Assembly: GCF_049985285.1 (NCBI RefSeq)
Contig: NZ_JBNIEU010000002.1
Span: 1,054,001-1,118,000 of the forward strand
Source: Aestuariirhabdus sp049985285
GTDB taxonomy: Bacteria; Pseudomonadota; Gammaproteobacteria; Pseudomonadales; Aestuariirhabdaceae
Direction: 5' to 3'
DNA: 64,000 bases
This document shows, in pieces, positions 1-8,635 of this stretch; position 1 is the first letter of the stretch, and each line of letters begins with the position of its first letter. Position numbers and translations under genes: made by a program. The notes below the pieces were generated by a model. The model was not told the origin of the DNA, ran no database searches, and worked only from the letters and a program-made list of their open reading frames with translations.

Positions 1-588
1 AAGAAACATCTATTAAGGGAAGAGTTGAGTATCCCTGATGGTGTTACCACGATTGGTATCGTTGGTCGGCTTGACCCAATGAAGGATTACCAGACTTTTT
101 TGGATTCTGCCGCTTTAGTGAAAAAGAGTGTATCCGAGGTGATCTTCGTCTGTGTTGGCTCCGGAAGCCCGATTTACACTGACTACCTCAAGTCATATGC
201 TAAGAATCTGGGGGTAGATGATGGGGTTGTTTGGTTAGGTTCACGGGATAATATGCAGGACGTTTATCCTTTGTTCGACCTGTTGGTATCATCTTCAGCG
301 TATGGTGAAGGTTTTTCTAATTCCATCGGTGAAGCTATGGCATGTGGGATTCCCTGTGTGGTCACTGATGTGGGTGATTCCGTAAAAATAGTTTCCGATC
401 TTGGCCTGTCGGTTCCTCATTCTGATAGTAATGCGCTTGCTAATGCCATTATTCGTCAAATAGATAATATCCAATCAGGGCGCTGTGATCATGTGCTCAT
501 CAGAGAACAGATTGCTAATAATTTTTCTATTGCGAAATTGGTGGATGAGACAGAACTATCCATAAAAAAGTTAGTGGAAAATAAATAA
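1..588 (+). CDS. GT4 glycosyltransferase, C-terminal part (5' end outside window)
   Basis: This is the donor-binding half of a family 4 retaining glycosyltransferase, which would move a sugar from a nucleotide-sugar to a glycan intermediate at the inner membrane. The frame is open from base 1 and the first codons (KKHLLREELSIP) are typical of the linker before the C-terminal Rossmann domain, so the gene starts upstream; a TTG at 25 is not a credible start. Visible motifs are GIVGRLDPMKDY, then EGFSNSIGE, the EX7E motif for the nucleotide-sugar, then ACGIPCVVTDVGD. It is similar in the same regions to the next gene (688-1839), suggesting old paralogues. The acceptor and sugar cannot be inferred. 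Codon use is AT-rich, like the neighbouring glycan genes. Confidence 0.9.
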   Translation, partial: KKHLLREELSIPDGVTTIGIVGRLDPMKDYQTFLDSAALVKKSVSEVIFVCVGSGSPIYTDYLKSYAKNLGVDDGVVWLGSRDNMQDVYPLFDLLVSSSAYGEGFSNSIGEAMACGIPCVVTDVGDSVKIVSDLGLSVPHSDSNALANAIIRQIDNIQSGRCDHVLIREQIANNFSIAKLVDETELSIKKLVENK

Positions 589-687
589 GGCTCGTTGTTG
601 GGTTAAGGCCTTGTGGCGATGACATGATAAGTAGTGAATGTAATCAAAAGAGATAAAACGTTTATGTCACTTGGGGTTTGCATATAG

Positions 688-1839
688 ATGAGTAGTGATC
701 GCCAGCGGTCAACCGTTTTGCATGTGATTACCGGCCTATCTATAGGCGGTGCCGAGCAAGCGTTGTTTAATCTTCTTTCCGGTAGCTCGAAGGATGCTTG
801 CGAGAGTTACGTCGTTTCTCTGATCGATGTAGGAGATATAGGTCCCAGAATTGAAGCCCTTGGCATAAAGGTTTTTACTCTCGATATGCCCCGTGGCCGC
901 CCTACATTTGGAAGTATTTTGAAGCTTAGAAGGATTGTTAAGGTAGTTAAACCCACTATTATTCAAGGCTGGATGTATCATGGAAATATAGCAGCTGTTG
1001 TAGCTAAAATATTTTCGTCGGATAAATGCAAGTTGGTTTGGGGGGTTCGGCAAACTCTTTATGATTTAGCGAATGAGAAAAAGCTTACACGCTGGGTTAT
1101 TAAGGCGAATGCTATGCTGTCTTTTTTGCCGGACGCGTTGCTTTACAATAGTCATTTATCCAAAGAACAACATCAAAAAGTTGGTTTTTCGTCTCGGTTT
1201 TCGCAAGTAATTCCGAACGGTATCGATATTAATCGATTTTGTCATAATTCATTAGATAGAAGATCGGTCAGAGAAAAGTTGTCCATTTCTGATGAGGCTG
1301 TAGTGGTTGGGCATGTGGGTCGATTTCATCCAATGAAAGGTCACGCCAGTTTTCTGAAATCGATTGTTGATGTGATGGATATACGGAAGAATTTACAGGT
1401 AGTGATGATCGGTAGAGATATAGTTCCCGCCAATTTGGAGTTGTCCGTTCTTATACCTACGGCACTAGCGGACCGTATTCATCTACTGGGAGAGCAGCAA
1501 GATACCTCGAGCTGGTATTCAGGTTTTGATATTTTCTGCCTGAGTAGCCAGTGGGGTGAAGGTTTTCCTAATGTGGTGGGAGAGGCGATGGCCTGCAAGG
1601 TTCCAGCAGTTGTTACTGATGTTGGTGATAGTTCAAGGATTGTCGCCGATTGTGGGATGTCTGTACCGATAGGAGAAAGAAAATCACTTTGTGACGCTGT
1701 GCTGTCGATGGTCGATTTGTCTGTTGATGAGCGTGTACAAATGGGGCGTCGTGCCAGGGCCAGAATTGTAGGGAACTACGCTCTGCCATCGATTGTGAGT
1801 TGCTATATGAATTTGTATCAACAGCTTGATAAAAAATAG
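688..1839 (+). CDS. GT4 family glycosyltransferase
   Basis: A full-length (383 residues) GT-B fold glycosyltransferase, probably adding one residue to the lipid-linked glycan built by this cluster. The N-terminal acceptor domain opens with HVITGLSIGGAEQALFNLL (about residues 11-29), a classic GT4 start. The donor domain has GHVGRFHPMKGH (about 209-220) and the EX7E motif EGFPNVVGE, followed by ACKVPAVVTDVGD. It lies 99 bases after the preceding glycosyltransferase and 12 bases before the amidotransferase gene, so it is probably in the same operon. No signal peptide or membrane segment is evident; such enzymes sit on the cytoplasmic face. The sugar specificity is not readable from sequence. 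Confidence 0.93.
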   Translation: MSSDRQRSTVLHVITGLSIGGAEQALFNLLSGSSKDACESYVVSLIDVGDIGPRIEALGIKVFTLDMPRGRPTFGSILKLRRIVKVVKPTIIQGWMYHGNIAAVVAKIFSSDKCKLVWGVRQTLYDLANEKKLTRWVIKANAMLSFLPDALLYNSHLSKEQHQKVGFSSRFSQVIPNGIDINRFCHNSLDRRSVREKLSISDEAVVVGHVGRFHPMKGHASFLKSIVDVMDIRKNLQVVMIGRDIVPANLELSVLIPTALADRIHLLGEQQDTSSWYSGFDIFCLSSQWGEGFPNVVGEAMACKVPAVVTDVGDSSRIVADCGMSVPIGERKSLCDAVLSMVDLSVDERVQMGRRARARIVGNYALPSIVSCYMNLYQQLDKK

Positions 1840-1851
1840 GAGTTCAGTCGT

Positions 1852-3780
1852 TTGTGCGGAATAACCGGCTATTGGGATAAGCAAGGGGTTAATGTAGCTG
1901 TCATAGAAGCTATGGCGACACAAATTGAGCATCGCGGACCAGATGATTCCGGTATTTGGCTGGACGATAGCCATACCTTGGCGCTTGCACATCGGCGTCT
2001 CTCGATTATTGACCTCTCGCCTGCGGGTCATCAGCCGATGCAGTCCCCTTGTGGTCGCTATGTTTTGGTTTTTAACGGTGAAATTTATAATCACCTTGAA
2101 TTACGCTCTGATCTGGAATCTGAGGGCGGGCAGTATACATGGAAAGGGCATTCTGATACTGAAACGCTTCTTGCGTCGCTCAGGCATTGGGGTGTTAAAG
2201 CTGCGCTCCAGAGGCTGAATGGAATGTTTGCTTTTGCTCTGTGGGATAATGTTGAGCAGGCCCTGATTTTGGCACGCGATCGGATGGGGGAAAAACCCCT
2301 TTACTACGGTAATTCATCGGGCGTTTTTCTATTTGGTTCTGAGCTCAAGGCGCTATCTGCTCACCCTAAGTGGAGAGGGGAGATTGACCGCGAAGCGCTA
2401 ACCCTCTATATGCGCCACAATTACGTTCCGACGCCTTGGAGTATCTATAAGGATATTCGGAAGCTACCTGCAGCAAATTATCTGGTTATAAAGGACGGCG
2501 GTCGGGTTATAGCTGACCCCGAGTGCTATTGGAGTTTACATTCGGTAGCTGAATCAGGTAATCAGCGGCTGTCTTATAGCGTGGAGGAGCAAACAGACCA
2601 GCTCGATAGAATACTAAGAGAGGCTGTTCGTAGCCGAATGGCATCAGATGTGCCTCTTGGAGCATTTCTCTCAGGGGGCTTCGACTCAACAACGGTTGCC
2701 GCTTTAATGCAGGCCCAATCAACGAAAGCAGTACAAACATTCACTATAGGGTTTCATGAGAAAGGTTATAATGAAGCCGTTCATGCTAAGGCCGTAGCAA
2801 AGCATCTAGGTACTGATCATACAGAGTTGTACGTAACGCCTAGTGACGCAATGGCGGTAATACCACGACTGCCTGAAATATGGGATGAGCCATTTTCTGA
2901 TGCTTCTCAGATCCCTACCCTTTTGCTGAGCGAGCTAACCAGGAAATACGTCACCGTAAGCCTATCCGGTGATGGTGGTGACGAACTGTTTTGTGGTTAC
3001 GATCGTTATACTAAAGGTTATCAAATCTGGCGTCTTATGGGGTGGTTGCCTATTGCGGCTAGAAGGCCAATGGCGGCCCTGATTGAAGCTCTACCAGGTG
3101 CATCGATCGAAACACTAATGAGCTTCCTTCCCAAGCGCTTCAGAATTCCTCATTTTGCAGACCGATTACCAAAGCTCGCCGATGTTGTAAAACAAACGAC
3201 AGGGGAGTCCTATTATCATAGGCTTGTATCTCACTGGAAAGACCCCGCGTCCGTTGTCATTGGTGGGCATGAGCCCGTCACCTTGTTTGATACTCCTGAT
3301 CGAATGCCCAATCTTTCTGGATTGCGCGAGCGAATGATGTATCTTGATAGTCTCACGTACCTGCCCGATGATATTCTTACGAAAGTTGATCGAGCAAGTA
3401 TGGCGGTTAGTTTGGAGGCGCGTGTTCCGTTGTTGGACCATCGGGTTGTTGAATTTGCTTGGCAGGTCCCTATGTCGATGAAGTACCGAGACGGAAAGGG
3501 GAAGTGGCTACTGCGCGAGGTCTTGAATCGTTATGTGCCTAATGAATTAATGAATCGTCCCAAGATGGGGTTTGGAATACCTATTGAACAGTGGTTATGT
3601 GGTCCTCTTCGTGACTGGGCTGAAGATCTTTTGTCTGAGAGAAGGTTAGAGCAAGAGGGGTTTTTTGATCCCAAACCGATAAGAAAAATGTGGTTAGAAC
3701 ATACGAGTGGTAGTCGCCGTTGGCATTATTATTTGTGGGATGTTTTGATGTTTCAAGCGTGGCTGGAAACAAGGAAGTAG
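1852..3780 (+). CDS. asnB: Asparagine synthase-type glutamine amidotransferase
   Basis: An AsnB-family glutamine-hydrolysing amidotransferase of 642 residues. The start is TTG, fixed by the next codon, Cys2, the N-terminal nucleophile of the class II glutaminase domain (MCGITGYW), and by a TAGGAG ribosome site at 1837-1842. The glutaminase domain covers roughly residues 1-215. The ATP-pyrophosphatase domain has SGGFDS at 274-279 and LSGDGGDELFCGY further on. Within polysaccharide clusters such proteins often amidate a sugar carboxyl group or act on an activated sugar (WbpS-like) rather than making free asparagine; that role here is inference from context. It overlaps nothing and ends 1 base before the next glycosyltransferase gene, so the two are translationally close. 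Confidence 0.92.
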   Translation: MCGITGYWDKQGVNVAVIEAMATQIEHRGPDDSGIWLDDSHTLALAHRRLSIIDLSPAGHQPMQSPCGRYVLVFNGEIYNHLELRSDLESEGGQYTWKGHSDTETLLASLRHWGVKAALQRLNGMFAFALWDNVEQALILARDRMGEKPLYYGNSSGVFLFGSELKALSAHPKWRGEIDREALTLYMRHNYVPTPWSIYKDIRKLPAANYLVIKDGGRVIADPECYWSLHSVAESGNQRLSYSVEEQTDQLDRILREAVRSRMASDVPLGAFLSGGFDSTTVAALMQAQSTKAVQTFTIGFHEKGYNEAVHAKAVAKHLGTDHTELYVTPSDAMAVIPRLPEIWDEPFSDASQIPTLLLSELTRKYVTVSLSGDGGDELFCGYDRYTKGYQIWRLMGWLPIAARRPMAALIEALPGASIETLMSFLPKRFRIPHFADRLPKLADVVKQTTGESYYHRLVSHWKDPASVVIGGHEPVTLFDTPDRMPNLSGLRERMMYLDSLTYLPDDILTKVDRASMAVSLEARVPLLDHRVVEFAWQVPMSMKYRDGKGKWLLREVLNRYVPNELMNRPKMGFGIPIEQWLCGPLRDWAEDLLSERRLEQEGFFDPKPIRKMWLEHTSGSRRWHYYLWDVLMFQAWLETRK

Positions 3781-3781
3781 C

Positions 3782-4900
3782 ATGGCGAAAGTATTAGTTA
3801 TGGGAGGCTTTGCAGAGTCCCTCTTGAATTTTCGGGGAGCGCTGCTTCAGGATATGGTGCGTTGTGGCCACGAAGTTTTTGCCTGTGCGCCAGACGAAGC
3901 GGTAGGCGTTGAAGAAAAGCTTTGCGAGTTAGGAGTGACATACATCCCGATAAAGCTCAACCGAACAGGCATCAATCCACTAGGTGATTTGCGGTTCTTA
4001 ATTGCGCTAGTGTTGCTGTTTCGCTCGATTAAACCAGATCTTTTTTTTGGTTATACAATAAAACCGGTAATATATGGCTCTATTGCTGCGAAGATAAGTG
4101 GCGTGCCACGTATATATTCTATGATTACTGGCCTAGGATATTCTTTTTCAAAAGAAACTTGGAAAAGCCGATTTGTCGGCCTCATTTCCGGTCAGCTATA
4201 TCGTATTGCCGCTCGATTTAATAACCATATATTTTTTCAGAACCCGGACGATCTGTCTGTTTTTGTGAATAGGCGCATTATAGCAGGAGAGAATAAAGCT
4301 GTTTTAGTGAATGGGTCTGGCGTCGATACAAAAGTGTTTAATTCGACACCCTTTCCAAAAAAACTTTCATTTCTTTTGATTGCTCGGCTCATACGTGACA
4401 AGGGGATCTACGAGTATGCCGGTGCGGCTCGAGCATTAAAGAAAGATTATCCGTGGATTAATTTTCGCCTTGCCGGCTGGATTGACGACAACCCTCACTC
4501 AATTTCTAAGTCTGATTTGGATGTTTGGCATGAGAGTGGCGATATAGAGTTTTTAGGGCGCTTGTCTGATGTACGCCCTGCACTAGCTGATTCCTCTGTC
4601 TATGTATTGCCCTCTTTTTACGGCGAGGGTACGCCTCGTACTGTGCTTGAGGCGATGGCCTCGGGTCGTGCAGTGATTACTACAGACTCACCAGGCTGCA
4701 GGGAGACGGTAGAATCTGGTGTTAATGGTTATCTGATACCAACACGTAGTGTTGATAGCCTGGTAGCGTCTATGAAGTTGTTTATTGATAGGCCGGATCT
4801 CGTTGCTTCTATGGGCGAAGCAAGTAGAGTTATAGCAGAAGAAAAATACGATGTGCGGAAGGTTAATGCCGCGATGCTCGCTTCTATGGGGTTGAGCTAG
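3782..4900 (+). CDS. GT4 family glycosyltransferase (N,N'-diacetylbacillosaminyl/PglA-type)
   Basis: A 372-residue GT-B glycosyltransferase. The N-terminal part (VLVMGGFAESLLNFRGALL, then KPDLFFGYTIKPVIYGSIAA and IYSMITGLGYSF) resembles the PglA group, which adds a GalNAc or related residue to undecaprenyl-diphosphate-bacillosamine. The donor site has LIARLIRDKGIYEY and the EX7E motif EGTPRTVLE. The start ATG is preceded by AAGGAAG inside the end of asnB, so translation is probably coupled. Ten bases downstream lies a PglD-like acetyltransferase, a pairing common in pgl and O-antigen loci. The PglA-like assignment rests on motif memory and context, so acceptor and sugar remain inferred. Confidence 0.88.
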   Translation: MAKVLVMGGFAESLLNFRGALLQDMVRCGHEVFACAPDEAVGVEEKLCELGVTYIPIKLNRTGINPLGDLRFLIALVLLFRSIKPDLFFGYTIKPVIYGSIAAKISGVPRIYSMITGLGYSFSKETWKSRFVGLISGQLYRIAARFNNHIFFQNPDDLSVFVNRRIIAGENKAVLVNGSGVDTKVFNSTPFPKKLSFLLIARLIRDKGIYEYAGAARALKKDYPWINFRLAGWIDDNPHSISKSDLDVWHESGDIEFLGRLSDVRPALADSSVYVLPSFYGEGTPRTVLEAMASGRAVITTDSPGCRETVESGVNGYLIPTRSVDSLVASMKLFIDRPDLVASMGEASRVIAEEKYDVRKVNAAMLASMGLS

Positions 4901-4910
4901 GGGAAGTTGA

Positions 4911-5549
4911 ATGAAAGATAATCTCTTGATTTTGGGGTGTGGCGGCCATGGTCGAGTGGTTGCGGATGCAGCATCGCTCTCAGGTTTATGGGGCAAAATT
5001 GCATTTGTGGATGATATCTATCCTGAGGTTCGAGTATCCGGGGGGTATCCATTAATTGGCGATTCAAACACCCTTTCAGGCTTGAAGGAGCGGTGGCCTA
5101 ATGTGGTCGTCGCTTTCGGGAAAAATAAGCTGCGGCTGCATTTTCTCGATAAATTGGGTGCCGATGGTTTTAAAATAGTATCCATTATTCATCCATCGGC
5201 TCAGATCGCACAGGATGTCGTGGTCGGTGCAGGGACCGTGTGTTTCGCTAATTGTGTGGTAAATTCTGGCTCTTCACTTGGCCGTGGAGTTATAGTCAAT
5301 ACTGCTGCAACCATTGATCACGATGGAAAAATTGCAGATGGGGTGCACCTTTCTCCTGGGGTGCATTTAGCTGGTGCTGTTGAGATAGGGCGCCGTTCCT
5401 GGGTAGGGATAGGCGCAAGTGTGACAAATAATGTCTTTATCGGCGCCGATGTTATAATTGGTGCCGGTGGTGTCGTTATAAATGATATACCCGATTCAGT
5501 TACTGCGGTCGGCCTCCCAGCTAAGCCTGTGGTTAACTCGGTAACTTGA
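4911..5549 (+). CDS. PglD/NeuD-like sugar O/N-acetyltransferase
   Basis: A 212-residue acetyltransferase with the two-part PglD/NeuD architecture. It has a small Rossmann-like N-terminal domain that binds the nucleotide-sugar (LILGCGGHGRVVADAA, residues 6-21) and a left-handed parallel beta-helix of hexapeptide repeats from about residue 95 to 205. The repeat region holds the NTAATIDHD motif, with His137 as the likely catalytic base. In the bacillosamine pathway this enzyme acetylates the 4-amino group of UDP-4-amino-4,6-dideoxy-GlcNAc using acetyl-CoA. The PglE- and PglF-like genes at 8636 and 9881 supply the matching earlier steps. The start has GGGGAAG upstream at good spacing. Alternatives are a sialic-acid type (NeuD) acetyltransferase, but no sialic acid genes are present. 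Confidence 0.88.
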   Translation: MKDNLLILGCGGHGRVVADAASLSGLWGKIAFVDDIYPEVRVSGGYPLIGDSNTLSGLKERWPNVVVAFGKNKLRLHFLDKLGADGFKIVSIIHPSAQIAQDVVVGAGTVCFANCVVNSGSSLGRGVIVNTAATIDHDGKIADGVHLSPGVHLAGAVEIGRRSWVGIGASVTNNVFIGADVIIGAGGVVINDIPDSVTAVGLPAKPVVNSVT

Positions 5550-5672
5550 GCCCCAGCTAGCCTTCAGATTTATTAACAGAGAGCGCTATCTTTGATGCTG
5601 CAAAGTAGATTGGTGTGATTCTGATGAGATTTGACACTCGGTTTTTGGATATCAGTACTCAGCAAGGTTTTT

Positions 5673-5678
5673 TATAAT
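5673..5678 (+). promoter_or_regulatory. Possible -10 element upstream of the sulfotransferase gene
   Basis: The 228-base gap between the acetyltransferase and sulfotransferase genes is AT-rich and contains a perfect TATAAT at this position, within TTTATAAT. No convincing -35 hexamer sits 16-18 bases upstream; a TTGACA occurs at 5631-5636 but is too far away. It could mark a second transcription start within the glycan cluster. This is a motif match only. Confidence 0.25.
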
Positions 5679-5777
5679 CGTCTGTTATCAGATGATTCGT
5701 GGTTCTTTCCGCTGCGCACTGAAGTATAAACGCGGGCTGCAGCTCTTCGCCTAAGCAGTCAGATTTAAGGTAAGCGT

Positions 5778-6719
5778 ATGAGTTTTTCAACCCCCCCAAA
5801 ATGCGTGGATTTCTTCATCGTAGGTGCTCCAAAGGCAGGTACGACGGCGTTGTTTGAGTATTTAAAGAGACATCCGTCGGTGTTTCTTCCCACCCATAAA
5901 GAGCCTCACTATTTCTCCCAAGACTATCCCAATATAGGTGGTAGGATAAGGGAGTTAAAGGACTACGAGGCCCTTTTCGATGGTAAATCCCTAGGGCAAA
6001 AGGCGGGTGACGCCTCCGTATGCTATTTCGGGTCACAAAGTGCTGCAAATGAAATACATGACTACAACCCTGAAGCAAAGGTTATAGTTATGCTTCGAAA
6101 CCCGGTTGACCTGTTTCTGTCCGAGCACTCGCAGCTACTTTACTCTTTCTATGAATCAGAGAAAGATCCCGCCAGGGCTTGGGATCTGCAAGAGGAACGG
6201 GAGCAGGGCAGGAGTCTACCTGGCGGTTGCCGAGAGCCTATGGTGTTGCGCTACCGACAAACATGCGCGTTAGGGTCCAATCTTGCGCGTATCTACTCTG
6301 TGTTTCCTAAGGACCAGGTGTTACCCGTCCTATTCGATGATTTCGTTAGGAACACTGGGGGCGTCTACCGTGATGTGCTCCAGTTTATTGGGGTAGACGA
6401 TGACGGTCGAACTGACTTTCCGAAAGTTAATGAAAGGAAGGCTCATCGTTCAGGGCTGATAGCGCGTTTTTTGATTGCGCCCCCAGGCTTTTTGGCAAAT
6501 TGGCATGCGGCGTTGAGACGGCGAGTGGCTGTATCGGGAAGCCCCGTACTACAACGGGTAGAAGACATGGCACGGAAGTTTCTTGTTTTAATAAGCCGAG
6601 AGGGTGATAAGCCGAAAATTACAGAGGCAGATTACAAGCGAATCCAAGGCGATCTGGCACCAGAAGTGGAAAAACTGTCTGAACTGATGGGGCGCGACCT
6701 TTCCTCATGGAATCGCTAG
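5778..6719 (+). CDS. PAPS-dependent sulfotransferase
   Basis: A 313-residue sulfotransferase of the heparan/carbohydrate type, which transfers sulfate from 3'-phosphoadenylyl sulfate (PAPS) to a hydroxyl or amino group of a sugar. The 5'-phosphosulfate loop is FIVGAPKAGTTALFEYL (residues 13-29) and the 3'-phosphate site is KVIVMLRNPVDLFLSEH, with Arg107 and Ser115 as the expected ligands. The conserved KEPHYFS segment follows the loop. No signal peptide is seen, so it acts in the cytoplasm, consistent with PAPS supply. It sits inside the glycan cluster just upstream of the flippase, implying sulfation before export. The APS kinase gene at 12604 would complete PAPS synthesis. The exact acceptor is unknown. 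Confidence 0.9.
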   Translation: MSFSTPPKCVDFFIVGAPKAGTTALFEYLKRHPSVFLPTHKEPHYFSQDYPNIGGRIRELKDYEALFDGKSLGQKAGDASVCYFGSQSAANEIHDYNPEAKVIVMLRNPVDLFLSEHSQLLYSFYESEKDPARAWDLQEEREQGRSLPGGCREPMVLRYRQTCALGSNLARIYSVFPKDQVLPVLFDDFVRNTGGVYRDVLQFIGVDDDGRTDFPKVNERKAHRSGLIARFLIAPPGFLANWHAALRRRVAVSGSPVLQRVEDMARKFLVLISREGDKPKITEADYKRIQGDLAPEVEKLSELMGRDLSSWNR

Positions 6720-6729
6720 CCGTTTACTA

Positions 6730-7980
6730 ATGAAACTTATTCTTATCCATTTTTTAGGATATTTTGTCAGTGCTCTTGGCGCGGTTGTGGGCGTTAGCCT
6801 GCTGACTCGCTATGTATCTCCGGAGCAGTACGGCCAGGTTGCTCTCTATGTTGCGTTTGCAACCCTGTTTCAGTATTTGGTGAGAGAGTCGTGGGGCAAT
6901 AATATTCTCCGCAATTCGTTTTATCTTAAAGCCGGTGGTGCGTACGGAGTTGTCCTTGATAAAAAGGCCTTCAAACTACTATTTGCCAGCTTTTTGGTAC
7001 TAGCTCTGGGTGCATGGTTTTGGGTTTCAGCAAGAGATGGGCTTGGGGAGTTTATCAGTGGTATGGCATTTGTATCCCTTCTCGGTGCAGCGGTCATCGG
7101 GGAGTCCGCCCTCTCTGCAACGTCACAGCGCACAGGGTTTGCATTGCACTGCAACTTCTTGCAGTGGCTGCGTTTTGGGTTTGCACTACTGTTTTTTGTT
7201 TTTATAGATCAGTCGGTCACCGCCATAATGGCGGGCTTTGCTATAGGCGTTGCGTGCACGGTAATATTCGACGTTTTATTCCTTTCTTCAATCTCCTCGA
7301 AGACAGAAAAGGTGACGAACTTGGGTGGGAACGAAGGGGCAGAGCTCGAAGCTGTTAAGCCCTTGCCTATTGGGAAGTGCCTGCTTATAGGGTTTCTTCT
7401 ATGGGTTATTTCCTTCTATGACCGATTGGCACTAGAGTGGTTTGTGGGGCTGGAGGTACTGGGGGCCTATTTTGTACTCTATCAACTTGGTTTTATGCCT
7501 GTAGTGTTAGTGATGAGGGCGCTATTTCAGTACATTATGCCGGTCCTATTCAAATCGAATGATTCAGCCGGAATTGTGCAGCGTAATGGTCGTGTGGTAC
7601 TGGCTTTTTTGGCTCCGGGCCTATGTGGAGTGGGTGCTGTCTGGATTTTGCACGAATGGATTTTTTCATGGATGGTGGGTGATGCATACCGCCAGTATTC
7701 TTGGTTATTACCCTGGGTCGTGCTGGGCGCGGTCGGTTATTCAGTATCGTACCTACTCCAAGCCGGGTTTTATGCCAATGCTAAAATGGAGAAATTGGTA
7801 TGGATTAAACTTGCCAGTGCCTCTTTATGCATAGGTTTGGTAACCATTGGAGCGGTTTACGGTGAAATTATGGGTGTTGTAGGGGCTAACGTCGTAGTGT
7901 CATTGGTTGGCGCTGGAGTAGCTTCCTTCGCTTTAAGTGCAGGGGAGTCCCACACCAAGGCGCCTAATGAACCAAATTAA
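6730..7980 (+). CDS. Polysaccharide/oligosaccharide flippase (Wzx-like)
   Basis: A 416-residue polytopic membrane protein of the MATE-like polysaccharide transporter superfamily. It shows about a dozen hydrophobic segments and the usual opening LIHFLGYFVSALGAVVGVSLLTRYVSPEQYGQVALYVAF, in which the LTRYVSPEQYG turn is characteristic. Such proteins flip undecaprenyl-diphosphate-linked glycans from the cytoplasmic to the periplasmic leaflet. Its position after the glycosyltransferases and sulfotransferase fits export of the finished unit. No Wzy polymerase or ligase is recognisable in the window. A strong ribosome site is not visible before the ATG, which lies 10 bases after the sulfotransferase stop, so coupling is possible. 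Confidence 0.85.
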   Translation: MKLILIHFLGYFVSALGAVVGVSLLTRYVSPEQYGQVALYVAFATLFQYLVRESWGNNILRNSFYLKAGGAYGVVLDKKAFKLLFASFLVLALGAWFWVSARDGLGEFISGMAFVSLLGAAVIGESALSATSQRTGFALHCNFLQWLRFGFALLFFVFIDQSVTAIMAGFAIGVACTVIFDVLFLSSISSKTEKVTNLGGNEGAELEAVKPLPIGKCLLIGFLLWVISFYDRLALEWFVGLEVLGAYFVLYQLGFMPVVLVMRALFQYIMPVLFKSNDSAGIVQRNGRVVLAFLAPGLCGVGAVWILHEWIFSWMVGDAYRQYSWLLPWVVLGAVGYSVSYLLQAGFYANAKMEKLVWIKLASASLCIGLVTIGAVYGEIMGVVGANVVVSLVGAGVASFALSAGESHTKAPNEPN

Positions 7981-7994
7981 AGGGTTGATGGGTC

Positions 7995-8609
7995 ATGTCT
8001 GCTAAACGAGTTTTCGACGTTACGATTTCTCTTGTCACGTTGGTGCTGCTTGCACCCGTCGTCGTAGTTGTTTATATCAGCGTTTTACGTTTTTTGGGCA
8101 GCCCGGCCCTATTCAAACAGGTGCGACCGGGGCAGGGCGACAAGCTATTTTCGATGGTTAAATTTCGCACCATGCGCGATGCGGTGGACCCCGACGGTAA
8201 CCCGCTGCCCGATAGTGAACGTCTGACCCCCTTCGGCGCGTTTTTGCGTTCTACCAGTCTTGATGAGCTGCCTGAATTATGGAATGTGCTCAAAGGTGAG
8301 ATGAGCCTGGTCGGCCCGCGGCCTTTGTTGGTTGAATACCTGCCTCTCTACAGTCCTGAACAGGCGCGTCGCCATGAAGTTAAACCCGGTGTCACGGGCT
8401 GGGCGCAGGTGAATGGGCGTAATGCTATCAGTTGGGAGCAAAAGTTTGAGTACGATATCTGGTATGTAGAAAATCAGTCGTTGATGCTCGATATTAAAAT
8501 TCTATGGATGACCGTGGCTAAGGTTCTTAACCGGGACGGCATCTCCTCCGAACAGAGCGTTACCGCCGAGAAGTTTAGCGGATCTTCCGTAAAACCCGAT
8601 AATCTATAG
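7995..8609 (+). CDS. PglC-like initiating phosphoglycosyltransferase
   Basis: A small (204 residues) monotopic phosphoglycosyltransferase that attaches the first sugar-1-phosphate to undecaprenyl phosphate, starting glycan assembly. It has one N-terminal hydrophobic re-entrant helix (about residues 12-35), the KFRTM segment, the catalytic Asp-Glu pair in STSLDELPEL, and the SLVGPRPL motif. The short, single-domain form is that of PglC, which uses UDP-diacetylbacillosamine, rather than the long WbaP/WcaJ type. It stands immediately before the aminotransferase and dehydratase genes that would make such a donor. The bacillosamine donor is inferred from neighbours, not from a specificity residue. 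Confidence 0.9.
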   Translation: MSAKRVFDVTISLVTLVLLAPVVVVVYISVLRFLGSPALFKQVRPGQGDKLFSMVKFRTMRDAVDPDGNPLPDSERLTPFGAFLRSTSLDELPELWNVLKGEMSLVGPRPLLVEYLPLYSPEQARRHEVKPGVTGWAQVNGRNAISWEQKFEYDIWYVENQSLMLDIKILWMTVAKVLNRDGISSEQSVTAEKFSGSSVKPDNL

Positions 8610-8635
8610 CCTTCGTGGCTAGCAGGAATTTTGAC

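Noticed and set aside
5631..5636. TTGACA as the -35 of the TATAAT at 5673
   Set aside because: The spacing is 36 bases, far from the usual 16-18, so the two do not form one promoter.
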